Shown: piece after piece, positions 49,244 to 60,097 of the stretch | Layout: the number at the start of each line of letters is the position of its first letter | How positions within the stretch are numbered: the stretch's first letter is position 1 | NCBI GenBank assembly: GCA_963713805.1 | Contig: CAVQNF010000002.1 | Span: forward strand, 124,001-188,000 | Direction: 5' to 3' | Source: GAS188 sp963713805 | GTDB lineage: Bacteria > Pseudomonadota > Alphaproteobacteria > Rhizobiales > Beijerinckiaceae | DNA: 64,000 bases | Notes under the pieces: model-generated | The model's input: only the letters and a program-made list of their open reading frames with translations | Databases searched by the model: none | Told to the model about the DNA's origin: nothing | Made by a program: the position numbers and the translations under genes

Positions 49244-49330
49244 GAGCATGATCCGCAAAAATGGGAACTATTTTTGCGATAGGATCATGCGTCAAAACAA
49301 GGGATCGACAGCATGTCGCCGACTTGATTT
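49244..49330. repeat. GCATGATC palindromic repeat, family B (copy 1)
   Basis: AGAGCATGATCC at the left and GGATCATGCGT at 49282 form the arms, with CAAAAATGGGAAC / TATTTTTGCG between them. GTCAAAACAAGGGATCGACA follows. The same order occurs, inverted, at 51195-51290. Such GAGCATGATC hairpins are common between genes in Rhizobiales. The stop codon of tatC (49285-49287) falls in the right arm. Confidence 0.7.
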
Positions 49331-50152
49331 GAACGCATCCGGCTCAAGCCTTCGAGGCTTGCTCCCTCGCCTCGGCGCTCTTCTTTTCGATCATGGCTGA
49401 CCGCGAGGATGCTGCCCTCGTAGAGGATCAGCGTCGGCAAGGCGAGGGCGAGCATCGAGAAGGCGTCGGGCGGAGCGAGCACGGCCGCGATGCAGAAGAT
49501 GATGACGACGGCGTAGCGGCGCTGGCGCTTGAGAAAAGCCGAATCGATGAAGCCGACGCGCGCGAGAATCGTCAAGATCACCGGCGTCTGGAAGCAGATG
49601 CCGAAAGCGAAGATCAGCGTCATCAGGAGGGAGAGGTAGGAATCGACCTTGGCGAGGAGCTCGATGGAAGGCGTGCCGTCACCTCCCGTCTGCTGCATCG
49701 ACAGGGAATAATACATCACGGCCGGCATCCCGAGAAAGAACACTACTCCCGAACCGATCAGAAAAAGGATCGGGGTCGCGACCAGATAGGGAAAGAAGGC
49801 GCGCTGCTCCTTCCTGTAGAGGCCCGGTGCGACGAATTTGTAGATCTGCGTCGCGATGACCGGAAAAGCGAGGAAGGCGGCAGCGAAAGCCGCAAGCTTG
49901 ATCTTGGTGATGAGGAAGCCGAGCGGCTCGGTGAAGACGAGATGCGGCAGAGGGTAGCCATGCTGGCGTCGCGGCCCACACATAGGGCAGCAGCAGGATG
50001 TTGTAGATCTGGGTCGCGAAGACGAAGGAGCCGACGAACAAGAGCACGAAGGCGATCAGCGAACGGATCAGCCTCGTGCGCAGCTCGATCAGATGCTCGA
50101 TCAGAGGCGCGCGCGACGCCTCTATATGCGGCTCATCGACGGCGTCGGTCAT
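49285..50152 (-). CDS. tatC: Sec-independent translocase TatC (frame-broken)
   Basis: Core membrane subunit that binds twin-arginine signal peptides, about 285 residues with six membrane segments. The start MTDAVDEPHIEASRAPLIEH leads to LIELRTRLIRSLIAFVLLFV. After a break near 49965 it continues LVFTEPLGFLITKIKLAAFA, FVAPGLYRKEQRAFFPYLV and FGICFQTPVILTILARVGFI. The natural end is probably near KEERR. The last 25 or so residues are encoded by repeat-like DNA and the stop lies in repeat B. It is transcribed with tatA and tatB. Confidence 0.93.
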
Positions 50153-50161
50153 GCGGCCCGG

Positions 50162-50881
50162 TCATCTCCCGATGGGAGGCTTTTGGCGGCGCGCTTGCGC
50201 GGCTTGAGGCGGGGAGTCCTTGGGCGACGGGGCGGAGTTGAGGCTGGACTCGGGCTGCGGCTCGGCCGAAGCGGCCGGGCCGATCTCGAGACTTGCTTGC
50301 GCGGGCGCGTCGGACTTCGCCTTAGGCTTTCCCGCGGCACGCTTCTTCCGTGCCGGCTTCGGGACCGGCGAGGATGCCGCCGTTTCCGTGACGATCACCG
50401 CCGTGGGGCTAGCTTCGACGCTCAGCGTCGCGCCCTTCCCGGATTCCGAAGGCTTCACGGGATCGGAATCGATGGGTTCCGTCCTTCCCGGCTCGGGCGA
50501 GCTCGCCTCAGGCGAGGCGGCCGCGGGCGCGGGCTGGGCGCCGGGGAGAGCCGTGTCCGCTTTCGGGAGTTCCGGCGCCGGCTGGACCACCGGTTCCGAC
50601 GCGCTCGGCAATTGCGAGCCGATCGAATTGAACTCGCTTTGCAGGCCGCTCGTCGCGGCGGAGAGATCCTGATTGATGTTCGCGACTTCCTGCCTGACGC
50701 TCTCGAGCTCGGCTTCCCGCATCGCTTCGCGGAAATGGTCCTGGAACTCGGCGGCCATGCGACGCGCCTTCGCCGTCATGGCGCCGACGGCGCGCAGCGC
50801 CTTGGGCAAATCCTTCGGGCCGATGGCGATCAACGCCACCGCGCCAATGACCACCATCTCGCTCCAGGCGATGTCGAACAT
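50162..50881 (-). CDS. tatB: Sec-independent translocase TatB
   Basis: A 239-residue protein. It has an N-terminal membrane helix (IAWSEMVVIGAVALIAIGPK) with the FGP-like hinge IGPKDLPKALRAVG and an amphipathic helix, then a long Pro/Ala/Ser-rich tail. TatB works with TatC in signal-peptide recognition. The tail is longer than in E. coli, as usual in alphaproteobacteria. It is intact and lies 9 bp upstream of tatC. Confidence 0.93.
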   Translation of the reverse strand: MFDIAWSEMVVIGAVALIAIGPKDLPKALRAVGAMTAKARRMAAEFQDHFREAMREAELESVRQEVANINQDLSAATSGLQSEFNSIGSQLPSASEPVVQPAPELPKADTALPGAQPAPAAASPEASSPEPGRTEPIDSDPVKPSESGKGATLSVEASPTAVIVTETAASSPVPKPARKKRAAGKPKAKSDAPAQASLEIGPAASAEPQPESSLNSAPSPKDSPPQAAQARRQKPPIGR

Positions 50882-50922
50882 GTGAACCCTGCCGCAATGG
50901 CGAAGCCAAGAGTGCGGCCGGA

Positions 50923-51165
50923 TCAGCCGGTCTTGGTGTCGCGCGCCACCGGCGAGACGGATGCCGGCTCGGAGGGCTGATGCTCGACCGGGCGCGGCGC
51001 CGCCTTCGCGGCTTCCGCCGCCTGATCGTCCTCGGCCATGCCCTTCTTGAAGGACTTGATGCCCTTGGCGAAATCACCCATCACATCGGAAATACGGCCC
51101 TTGCCGAACACCAGCATGACCACGACGATCACGATCAGCCAGTGCCATATGCTCAATGAGCCCAT
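50923..51165 (-). CDS. tatA: Sec-independent translocase TatA
   Basis: An 80-residue pore-forming subunit. It has a single membrane helix (MGSLSIWHWLIVIVVVMLVF) with the FGKGRISDVMGDFAKGIKSF hinge and amphipathic helix typical of TatA. GAGGAG lies 9 bases upstream of the ATG. It is intact and is the first gene of tatABC. Repeat B copy 2 lies just upstream. Confidence 0.95.
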   Translation of the reverse strand: MGSLSIWHWLIVIVVVMLVFGKGRISDVMGDFAKGIKSFKKGMAEDDQAAEAAKAAPRPVEHQPSEPASVSPVARDTKTG

Positions 51166-51194
51166 GGAAACTCTCCTCGTACCGCGCCGCGCGC

Positions 51195-51290
51195 ACGCCT
51201 GAAGCGGATTCGGTGCGGCACTCGTATATCTTTGCTTTAAGGCATGATCTCACCCGAAAAGTGACGTCACTTTTCACGATCATGCTCTAG
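51195..51290. repeat. GCATGATC palindromic repeat, family B (copy 2, inverted)
   Basis: GCATGATC at 51242 and GATCATGC at 51278 flank a perfect 18-bp palindrome AAAAGTGACGTCACTTTT (51257-51274). Read on the minus strand the order matches copy 1: AGAGCATGATC, hairpin, GATCATGC, CTTAAAGCAAAGATATACG. The two copies lie on either side of tatABC in opposite orientation. Confidence 0.72.
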
Positions 51291-51402
51291 CGCCCGCATG
51301 CTCGCAAGGCAACCATTCCTCTTGAAGGTAGGCCGAGGCCGCGGCGAAAACAAGAAACGACGCATCAGATCCTTGCGGAGGCGTTCGCGTCAGTCGGGAT
51401 CG

Positions 51403-52094
51403 TCAGCCTCGGGCAAGGGCATGACCTCGGCCGCCAACCTCTTCTTCGAGCGGCTCTTCGTCGTCGCGCAGCGCATCATCGTCGCGCGGGGTCGGAATGG
51501 TGAAGCCCTTGGTCACGCGGCCCTCGATCAGGCCCGCGCCCTTCAACTCGTCGAGGCCGGGCAGGTCGGAGAGCTGGTCGAGGCCGAAATGATCGAGGAA
51601 GGCCGGCGTCGTCCCGTAGGTGATCGGCCGGCCCGGCGTCTTGCGCCGCCCGCGCATGCGCACGAACCCCGCCTCGAGGAGCGCGTCGAGCGTGCCCTTG
51701 GCAACGGCCACGCCGCGAATATCCTCGATCTCGGCGCGGGTCACCGGCTGGTGATAGGCGACGATCGCGAGCGTCTCGAGCCCGGCGCGCGAAAGCCGGC
51801 GCGGCGCAGCATCCTCCTTCGCGAGGAGATAGGCGAGGTCGGGAGCGGTGCGAAAGGCGAAGCCGCCCGCGCGCTGCACCAGATTGACGCCGCGCCTCTC
51901 ATAAAGCTTGCGCAGCTCGTCGATGACGGCCGAGGCGTCGCAATCGGCGGGCAGCTTGGCGGCGATCTCCTCGAGGGCCAGCGGCGCGCGAGCCGCGAAT
52001 ATCAGCGCCTCGGCGATCCGCACGGCTTCCTCGAGGCCGGGCGCGCTTCGAAAGGGGCCTCGACCCGCCGCGCGAAACGGATGAGTTCGTTCAT
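51403..52094 (-). CDS. scpB: Segregation and condensation protein ScpB (frame-broken)
   Basis: Winged-helix partner of ScpA in the SMC complex, about 230 residues. It starts MNELIRFARRVEAPF at 52094, then after a break near 52050 continues LEEAVRIAEALIFAARAPLA, RAGGFAFRTAPDLAYLLAKE, GLETLAIVAYHQPVTRAEIE and RPITYGTTPAFLDHFGLDQL. These segments are diagnostic. The acidic tail may end slightly differently (51390) if another base is wrong. The start overlaps the scpA stop (ATGA). Confidence 0.88.
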
Positions 52095-52913
52095 GCCGAT
52101 GCTCCAGATTGTGCGGCCGCCAAGGCGGCCGCGGCCATGCCGCGCCGCACATGGATCGGCCCGAATGCCCTGTCCTGATGCAAGGCCAGGCTGCCGTCGC
52201 GCGCCATTTCGAGCGCGGCCGCGAGCGCCGAGGCGCGGATCGTCGGACGCATGCGCGGCTGCGTGACGTAGCGCTCGAGAAAGGCGTCGAGCACGGCCCA
52301 GTCCTGGATCTCGCCGAGCAAGGCGGTCGAGCGCCTCTCGCGCTTCGGCGAGCGTCCAGACGAAGCGCTTGGCGATCGTCACGCGCGCCAGCGCCTGCCG
52401 CTCGCGACGCGACGCATAGGCGCGCAAGAGCTCGTAGAGATTGTCGGCATAGGGCCGTTCGGGCGGCGGCGCCAGCGGCTCCGGATCGCCGCGCGAAAAC
52501 ACGTCGCGCCCGAGAAGCGACCCTCCGACGAGACGTTTCGCCGCCTCGCGCATCGCCTCGAGCGGCGAAGCCGCAGCGCGAGCGCCGCGGCGAGATCGGC
52601 GGCCGCGGGCTCGTCCGCTTTCGGTTCGCCCGGGCAGGAGCAGGCGCGATTTGAGATAGGCGAGCCAGGCCGCCATCACGAGATAATCGGCGGCGAGCTC
52701 CAGCCTGATGCGCCGCGCGCCCTCGATGAAGGCGAGATATTGCTCGGCGAGCTTGAGGATCGAGATCCCGGCAAGATCGACGGTTTGTCGACGCGCGAGC
52801 TCGAGCAGAAGGTCGAGCGGCCCCTCGAAGCCGCCGACGATCGACCACGAATGCCGGGTCGCTCTCGCCCGGTCGAGCTCGGCCACATCCTCATCGAAAA
52901 GATCTTCGCTCAT
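52091..52913 (-). CDS. scpA: Segregation and condensation protein ScpA (frame-broken)
   Basis: Kleisin subunit that bridges SMC heads, about 270 residues. It starts MSEDLFDEDVAELDRARATR, with the kleisin N-domain GGFEGPLDLLLELARRQTVD, ISILKLAEQYLAFIEGAR and AADYLVMAAWLAYLKSRLLL. The C-domain is in another frame (GEIQDWAVLDAFLERYVTQP onwards). Breaks lie near 52615 and 52325. It is coupled to scpB by a 4-base overlap and sits downstream of nagZ on the same strand. Confidence 0.88.
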
Positions 52914-52956
52914 CCACTCACCCGCACGCCCGAATCGTTCAACGAATCTGGACCTG

Positions 52957-53973
52957 TCAGCCGGTTCCCGCAAGCAGAGCATCGAACTGGCGCCGTCCAT
53001 CCACAGGATCGAAAGGCTCCGGCGCGTGCCGAATTCGCGCGAGTGCCGCTTCGGCCCGGCGGCGAGCCTTCCCGGCGAGCGGCCTCGCCGCGCAGGCGAC
53101 GGCCTCCATCTCCTCACGCTCCCCGTTGCAGTGCAACACGATATCGCAACCGGCGGCGTAGGCACGCCGCGCCCGCTCGGCGAACGAGCCGGAAAGCGCC
53201 TTCATGGAGAGGTCGTCGGTCATGACGAGCCCCTCATAGCCGATGTCGCCACGAATGATTTCCTCGAACACGACGTCGCGACAGCGTCGCCGGATGGCGG
53301 TCGTCGATCGTGGCGAAGACGACATGGGCCGTCATCGCGAGCGGCATGTCGGACAATGCGCGAAACGGGGCAAAATCATGGGCGGCGAGCACCTCGCGCG
53401 GCGCGCCGACGCGCGGCAATTCCAGATGGCTGTCGGCAGTGGCACGGCCATGGCCGGGAATATGCTTGATGACGGGAAGCACGCCGCCGGCGATGAGCCC
53501 CTCCGCGGCCGCCCGGCCGCCGATCGCGACCGCGTCGGGCGTCGTGCCCGTAGGCGCGGTCCGAGATCACCGCATCGGCGCCGGGAACGGGAACATCGAG
53601 CACCGGAAGGCAATCGACCGTGATGCCGAGCGCTCTCAGGTCATGCGCGATGAGGCGCGCGCCGAGCCTGATGGCGGCGCGGCGCAGCAAGAGGTCGTCG
53701 ATGCGGGCAAAGCTCGCGGCCGAGGGATAGGCCGGCCAGAGCGGCGGCCCCAGCCTCTGCACCCGCCCGCCTTCCTGATCGATGAGCACCGGTGCGTCGT
53801 CGCGGCCCACGGTGTCGCGAAATTCTTCGATGAGGCGCGCGCAGCTGCTCGTGATCGGCGACATTGCGCTTGAAGAGGATCAGGCCCCAGGGCTGCGCCT
53901 CCTTGAAGAAGGCGCGCTCCTCGGCGCTGAGCGTCGTCCCGGCGCAGCCGAGGATCAGTGCTTGAACGGCCAT
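52957..53973 (-). CDS. nagZ: Beta-N-acetylhexosaminidase NagZ (frame-broken)
   Basis: Cytoplasmic GH3 enzyme that removes GlcNAc from anhydro-muropeptides in cell-wall recycling, about 338 residues. It starts MAVQALILGCAGTTLSAEER at 53973. VLIDQEGGRVQRLGPPLWPA, the catalytic loop KHIPGHGRATADSHLELPRV, and YEGLVMTDDLSMKALSGSFA with the nucleophile Asp are all present. Breaks lie near 53853, 53550 and 53285. It lies between the SPOR protein and scpA, a conserved Rhizobiales order. Confidence 0.92.
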
Positions 53974-54105
53974 CGCTGAGAGCCTGCTGAAGGGCGACGT
54001 GCTCCTCGCCGAATGGCAATTTCGGAGCGTATGGGACATGCAAGAGCGTCCCGAATGGTCGTGCAAGTCAGCCCGGCGAGCCGGGCTGGACCTACTCTTT
54101 CCGGT

Positions 54106-55910
54106 TCAACCCCGCGTCAGAATGCAGACCGCGCCGCCGGCCTTGAGCTGGGTGCAGATCTTGTCCGCGGCTTCCCGTGACAAGGGGCCGACGCGCACGC
54201 GATAGAAGACACCCTTGCTGCCGAGGTCGGCGCGATGGACCGCACCACCTCCGAGCTCGTTCGGGAACTGCTTTTGCAGGCGCGCCAGGGTCGCGCGCGC
54301 ATCGCTCTCCGAGGGGCTCGAGGCGAGCTGGACCGCGAACGCCCCGCTCGAGGAGGCATTTTCGCCGCTCGCGGTCGCCGCAGGTTCGGGATTTTGCGGC
54401 TGGGCCGCGGCGCTGGCGACCGCCGTTCGGCCGCGATGTCCTTGCGGCGTGATCGACAACGGCGCCCCGGTATCCCCCTCCTGAGCGGCCGGCGTGGCTT
54501 CGGCCACCTTGGCCTTCGTCGGCTTCGCTGCCGGCTTCGTCGGTCTTGGTGGCCTGCTGATCGTCGGCGGCGACGACCGCGGACGGCTTGGCGCGGGTGG
54601 TGTCGGCCGGCTTCTTCGCCGCGGGCGTGGCGCTGTTCGTGGCCGTGGGCGCGACTCGCGGAAGGCGTGGTCTCCGCCGACGCCATGGTCAACGGCTTTG
54701 CCGGTGGAGCGACATCGGTTCTGGAGTTCGGCCTTCGCCTCGGCCTTGGCATCGCTCCTGGTGTCGACCTTGGCATCGGCCTTGGGCTTGCCGTTCGACA
54801 CCATCGTGCCGTCGGGCTTCACCGAAACCGTCGAGACACGATGCGGGGTGCCGAAGACCGAAGGCTGGGCGGCGGGCTGCGGCGGTTCCGGAAGCGGCAC
54901 ATTCGCGGCGGCGGTCGGCATGGGCTGCGCGGAGGCCGCGCTCGGCGAGGGCAGCGGCCCAGCCGGGAAGGCCCAGGCAGGGAAGCGCCATCGGCCGGTG
55001 CATTCCCCGCTCCCGGTCCTGAAAGAATGACGACGCCGGAGGAAGCCGGGGGCTGGGCCGCCGCCAAATCGCGCGGCTGGGCAGCCTTCGCGGCCGCCAC
55101 CACGTCGACGGGCTGCTCGGCGCCCGTCAGCACGACCTGGCTCGGCTTGCCCGAGGGGTCGGCAGCGCCGAGTGCCGTCTCGGAGGGTGTCTGCTGGTCG
55201 CCCGCGGCCTTGGCGGGCAGCACCTTGACCGGCGTATCGTCGGCCTTGATCACCGGAGCTTCGCCGCTCACCCGGCTGAGCGGGCCCGAGCGCATCACGA
55301 CCGCCGCGCCGACACCGACCCCGATGAGGATCAGCGGCACGGCAAGCGCGAGCGCGCGCGGCGAGATACCGCGTCGTCGCACCGAGTCCCCGGGCGCCGT
55401 CTCGTCCGGCATGCCCGGAACATCCTCGACGGCGGCGAAGCTGCCCGTGTCCGCGGCATAGGGGGCATCGTCGTCCTCGTAATTCTGCTCCTCCCACTCT
55501 TCGGAAGACGCGTGAGCTTCGTCCTCGGACGCCAGCTCGTCGTGAGCTTCGTGCCCATCTTCGACGAAAGCCGCGTCGGCATGGTCTTCCGCGAGCTCAT
55601 GGGAGTGATCTGCCCGAAGCGCCTCCTTGATCGAGGCCTCGAGGTCGAACGCCGGATCCGCGTGGGGGTCCTGGCCGCTCCCTTCGCCGGCCCGGCCCTT
55701 CTCGCCGGCGGCCCGATAGGAGGAGCCGCCCATCGACGGGCCGCGGCCGGAATCGCCGCGCAGCGACGAGCCGTCTCGTCCGACGATCCTCGCGAGCTCG
55801 GCAAGGGGATCATCGCTCTTCCTCGGAAGCGAGGAGGCGGCGACTTCACGCAATTGCCGTTCGAGATCGTCGAGATCGAGAGGCTGCACCGAGGTTTTCG
55901 ATAAGGTCAT
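54106..55910 (-). CDS. SPOR domain protein, single-pass membrane (frame-broken)
   Basis: A protein of about 600 residues. It begins MTLSKTSVQPLDLDDLERQL, with an acidic cytoplasmic region, a membrane segment ALALAVPLILIGVGVGAAVV near residue 195, a long Pro/Ala-rich periplasmic linker, and a C-terminal SPOR domain (GAFAVQLASSPSESDARATL, VFYRVRVGPLSREAADKICT). SPOR domains bind denuded glycan strands at the division septum. Breaks lie near 54975, 54665 and probably 54425-54600. The position between argS and nagZ is typical of Rhizobiales. Confidence 0.85.
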
Positions 55911-56041
55911 TTCGGCCCTCACACCTATCCCCAGCTTCGCGGCTGCAAAATTTGTGTATTCGAAAGCACCGCGAATGTGGCGTTAAGTTGATCCGCAAGT
56001 GCAGATTGCAAGACGTTTCAACTTAACGCATTTCCTGAAAC

Positions 56042-57800
56042 CTACCGCATTTCCTGAGGTGCGGATACCCCTATGAGCGCCAATCCCGACGCCAGCACGT
56101 TGCGCACCCCCGTCACCAAGGCGAGGCGCGCGCTGGTTAAACTTGTCGAATTTTGATTAACAAAGCGTAAGTCGGGAATATCCTTGCCCTTGTTCCAATG
56201 GGCGTGAAATTCACTCGCCAGATCAAAGAGGTAGAAGGTGGTGCGGTGCGGTTCCCTGGCCGCGGCCGCTTGTTCCACGACGCGCGGGTATTGGGCGATC
56301 AGCTTGAGAATTGAGCGCTCCGATGGGTCGGACAAGAGCTCGAGATCGGCTTTGCGCGAGCGCGGCGGCGCAGCGGTCGAGCCGTTGGCATTACCTCTTT
56401 TGCCTGGCGTCGCACGCTCTCGCAGCGGGCATGCGCGTATTGGACGTAGAAGACCGGATTGTCTTTCGATTGCTCGATGACCTTGGCGAGGTCGAAGTCG
56501 AGCGGCGCGTCGTTCTTGCGCATCAGCATCATGAAGCGCACCGCATCGGCGCCGACCTCGTCCACCACCTCGCGCAAGGTGACGAAGTCGCCGGCGCGTT
56601 TCGACATCTTCACCGGCTCCCCATCCCGCAGCAATCGGACGAGCTGGCAGAGCCGCACGTCGAGGGAGGCGGCACCGGCGCTCACGGCGCGCACGGCGGC
56701 CTGCATGCGCTTCACATAGCCGCCGTGATCGGCGCCGAGCACGTCGATCATCTGGTTGAAGCCGCGCTCGAATTTCGACGCGTGATAGGCGATGTCGGCC
56801 GCGAAGTAGGTGAGACTGCCGTCCGATTTCCGCAACGGCCGGTCGACGTCGTCGCCGAATTGGCGTCGAGCGGAACAGGGTCTGCTCGCGGTCCTCCCAA
56901 TCGGCATCGATCTGGCCCTTTGGGAGGCGGCAACCGGCCCTGGTAGACGAAGCCGCGCGCCGCGAGATCGGCGATGACAGCGGCCGACCTTGCCGGGCGA
57001 GAGGCCGCGCTCCGAAAAGAAAACGTCATGCCTGATGCCGAGCGCCGCGAGATCCTCGCGGATCAGCTCCATCATGGCGCCGATGGCCGCGTCCCGAATG
57101 GAGGGCAGCCACTCGGCCTCCGGCGCCTTTGCGTATTTGGCGCCGTGGAGGCGCGCGAGCTTCTCGCCGACGGGCTTGAGATAATCCCCCGGATAGAGGC
57201 CCGCCGGTATCTCTCCGATCGTCTCGCCGAGCGCCTCGCGATAGCGCAGATGCGCCGAGCGTGCCAGCGCGTCGACCTGGAGCTCCGGCGTCGTTGATGT
57301 AGTATTCGCGCGCCACCTCATGGCCCGGTGAAGGCGAGCAGGCTCGCGATCGCATCGCCGACGACGGCGCCGCGCCCATGGCCGACATGCATCGGCCCCG
57401 TGGGATTTGCCGAGACATATTCGACATTGACCTTGGCGCCGGCGCCTGACGCGGAGGCGCCGAAGCGGCTGCCCTGCGCGAGGCTCGCCCGCAGACACTT
57501 CGCTCGAAGACGCAGGGCTCGAGCGAAAGATTGATGAAGCCCGGTCCCGCGACCTCGACCTTGGCGACACCTTGCGAATGGAGGCTGCGGCGCGATCTTC
57601 TCCGCGAGCGCGCGTGGAGGCATTCTCGCCTCCTTGGCGAGCACCATCGCGGCGTTGGTGGAAATGTCGCCATGGCTGCGATCGCGCGGCGGCTCGCAGA
57701 CGACACGCGAGAGATCGAGCCCTTGCGGCAGTTCGCCGTCGGCGGCCATCGCCGCCAGGGCGGCCGTGATCCTGCGCTCGAACTCGTTGAAGATGTTCAT
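56042..57800 (-). CDS. argS: Arginyl-tRNA synthetase (heavily frame-broken)
   Basis: Class I synthetase of about 585 residues. It starts MNIFNEFERRITAALAAMAA. The HIGH motif is in SANPTGPMHVGHGRGAVVGD. The body continues TYFAADIAYHASKFERGFNQ, VLGADHGGYVKRMQAAVRAV, the KMSK-like GEPVKMSKRAGDFVTLREVV, and the DALR anticodon domain ending EFHAHWNKGKDIPDLRFVNQ. At least seven frame changes occur, including near 57590, 57500, 57300, 56960, 56865, 56365 and 56345. An essential enzyme with this many breaks cannot be real decay. In many relatives a dgt gene accompanies argS; none is seen here. Confidence 0.92.
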
Positions 57801-58006
57801 TCGGGGCTCGCTGGTTCCGCTCCCGAGGCGGCTTATTCGCCTTGGTGCGGAACGGGCTTTGAGGGAGGGGCGGCGCTAACGCACCCGCGAAGCTTAGTCA
57901 AACCGGGTTTTGAGGAACGCGAGATCCCTGCGTCGAAAGCGGGGCCGCGAGGCTCGTCGGCATGATCCAATGTGGAGGCTTCACGATCGGCTGGCGTCGC
58001 ACGGCC

Positions 58007-58823
58007 TCAGCGCACGCTGGCGAGCACCAGCGCCGCCGCGTCGAATTCGGCGCGGCGCGCGGCCCGGCGTTCCGCGGCTTCCGCGTCCTTCGCCCCAGGC
58101 CTCGATCTGGAAATCCTCATCGACATGAGCCGCCGCCCAAACCTCGTCGGGCGACAGCCGCCCATTCGGCGAGCGCGAGCGCGAGGATCGCCGAGCCGGT
58201 GAGCGTCGTGACGACTATGCAAGCCGCGAGCCCGAACGGCGCCGGCACATGCGAGACGGCGCGTCGGATGGCTTCGATCGCGCCGCTCTCTTGCTCGACG
58301 AAGATGACGCCTTGCGCCCCAGTGAAGCGCGCGCCGAAAGCTTCGCGCATATAGGCGAGCGGGGGATCCCAATGCGCGGCCTGGCGTGCGGCGAGTCGCT
58401 CGTTTTGCCTCGCGATAGCAGAGAAGGTCGCTGCCCGGCATATTTCACGATCTCGCGCGGCGACAGGCAACGGCGCGGCAGCGACCGCATCGAGCGCGGC
58501 GTAGACGAGCCGCGTGAGCGGCATCTTGGCGGGATCGACGACGACCTCGATGGCCCGCCATTCCTCGGCCAGAGCTTCGGCGAGCGCCCTGTTCGGAACG
58601 GCGAGCGACGTGCCGGGACGGCGTGCGCGCGAGCTTGCCGTCGAGCGTGAGCGCGAAAGTTCCCAATGGCGGCGTCGACGGCGACCTCGCGCCAGAAGCG
58701 CTTCGGGAGCGAGCGCTTCGCGCCGCGTCGCACCGCTTCGCGCGGGTCGAGCGCACTCGTTGCCGGGCCGAGCAGGCTCTCGAGGAAATCCGCCCGCTCA
58801 TTGGCTTTCGGGTTATCGCTCAT
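58007..58823 (-). CDS. ATP12 family F1-ATPase assembly chaperone (frame-broken)
   Basis: A protein of about 265 residues resembling ATP12, which in mitochondria assists assembly of the F1 alpha subunit. Readable pieces are RFWREVAVDAAIGN, FALTLDGKLARTPSR, DPAKMPLTRLVYAALDAV, REIVKYAGSDLLCYRE, RLAARQAAHWDPPLAYMREA, LAACIVVTTLTGSAILALAL and the end RRAARRAEFDAAALVLASVR. Breaks lie near 58640, 58440, 58400 and 58100. GGAGG precedes the ATG at 58823, which overlaps the end of the pseudouridine synthase gene. Confidence 0.84.
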
Positions 58824-59899
58824 CATTCCTCCGGCGCCTCGACGATCGGATCGTAGCGCGCGACGTCGAAGCCGAGGAGGTTGAAGCTCTGGACCATATG
58901 CGGCGGCAAGGGCGCGGAAACGTCGATCGCTCTCGCCGCCGCGCGGATGCGGCACCACGATGCGGCGCGCCAGGAGATGCAGCCTGTTCTGCAAGCCGCG
59001 CGGGAACTCCCAATTCTCGATGTCGAAATATTTGGGGTCGCCGACGATCGGATGACCCATATGGGCGGCGTGCGCTCGCAGCTGATGAGTGCGCCCGGTG
59101 ACGGGCTTCATCGATAGCCAGGCGAGCTTCTGGGCCGCCGTCTCGACGACCGCGTAATAGGTGACGGCATGCATCGCGCCCTCGTCGCCGTGCAGCGGCG
59201 ATCCGCATGCGGCTGTCGCGATCGGTCACCTCTTCTTTCGAGAGGTAGGTCGAGATTCTCCCGTGCCTCACCCGGGGCACGCCGGCGACGAGCGCCCAAT
59301 AGATCTTGCGCGCCGAGCGCGACCGGAAGGTTTTCGCCAGTGCCGCGGCCGCAAAGCGCGTCTTCGCCACCAGAAGGCAACCCGAGGTGTCCTTGTCGAG
59401 ACGATGCACGAGGCGGGCGCGCTCGCCGTCGCGGCCGCGAAGCGCTTCGAGCATGCCGTCCACATGGCGCATCGTGCCGGAGCCGCCCTGCACCGCGAGC
59501 CCCATGGGCTTGTTGAGGACGAGCACGTCGTCATCCTCGTAGAGCGTGATCCCTTCAAGGAATTTTCGCGCCTTCTCGGTCTCGCTCGAGCCTTGGCGCG
59601 GCGCTGCCGGCGCGGCGAGCGAGAGCGGCGGCACGCGCACCTTCTGCCCGGCCTCGAGCCTGTCCTTGGTCTCGACGCGACGGCCGTCGACCCGCAATTC
59701 GCCCTTACGCACGACGCGCTGAATATGGCTGAAGGAGAGGCCCGGGATGACGCGCTTCGAGAAAGCGATCGACGCGCATCCCTGATTCGTCCCCGGTCAC
59801 GATCAAGTTTCGCACGCCGAGCTTGCGCCAGCCTTCGTCGCTGGGGAGGAGCGGCGGCGGCTTTGGCGCGTGAGCTCTCGCCGCCCGCTTCCTTCGCAT
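58823..59899 (-). CDS. RluA-family 23S rRNA pseudouridine synthase, RluC/D-like (frame-broken)
   Basis: About 355 residues with an S4 RNA-binding domain and a catalytic domain. The S4 part is GMRVDRFLEARHPGLSFSHI-like and RKGELRVDGRRVETKDRLEA. The catalytic loop ARLVHRLDKDTSGCLLVAKT contains the Asp of the HRLD motif, and GRTHQLRAHAAHMGHPIVGD is the C-terminal signature. The end reads NLLGFDVARYDPIVEAPEE. Breaks lie near 59745, 59205 and 58950. ATG 59899 is my best start. It overlaps the ATP12-family gene, a conserved pair in alphaproteobacteria. Confidence 0.86.
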
Positions 59900-60097
59900 C
59901 GTGTTCCGGGCGGCCGCGAGCGGCTCCCGGCACCGCGCGCGCCCGCCGCGCTGGCGCGCGTCCCGCGCCCGCCGGAGCGAGGCTCGCGCATGATCCGTCG
60001 GCGGGAAGCTCTCATGCGAGCGATCCAAAAGAGACGTGCCGCGCACGCAAGGCGCGCTGGCCAATAGAAACGGGAGCGGCAAAATCCATGAGATCGT

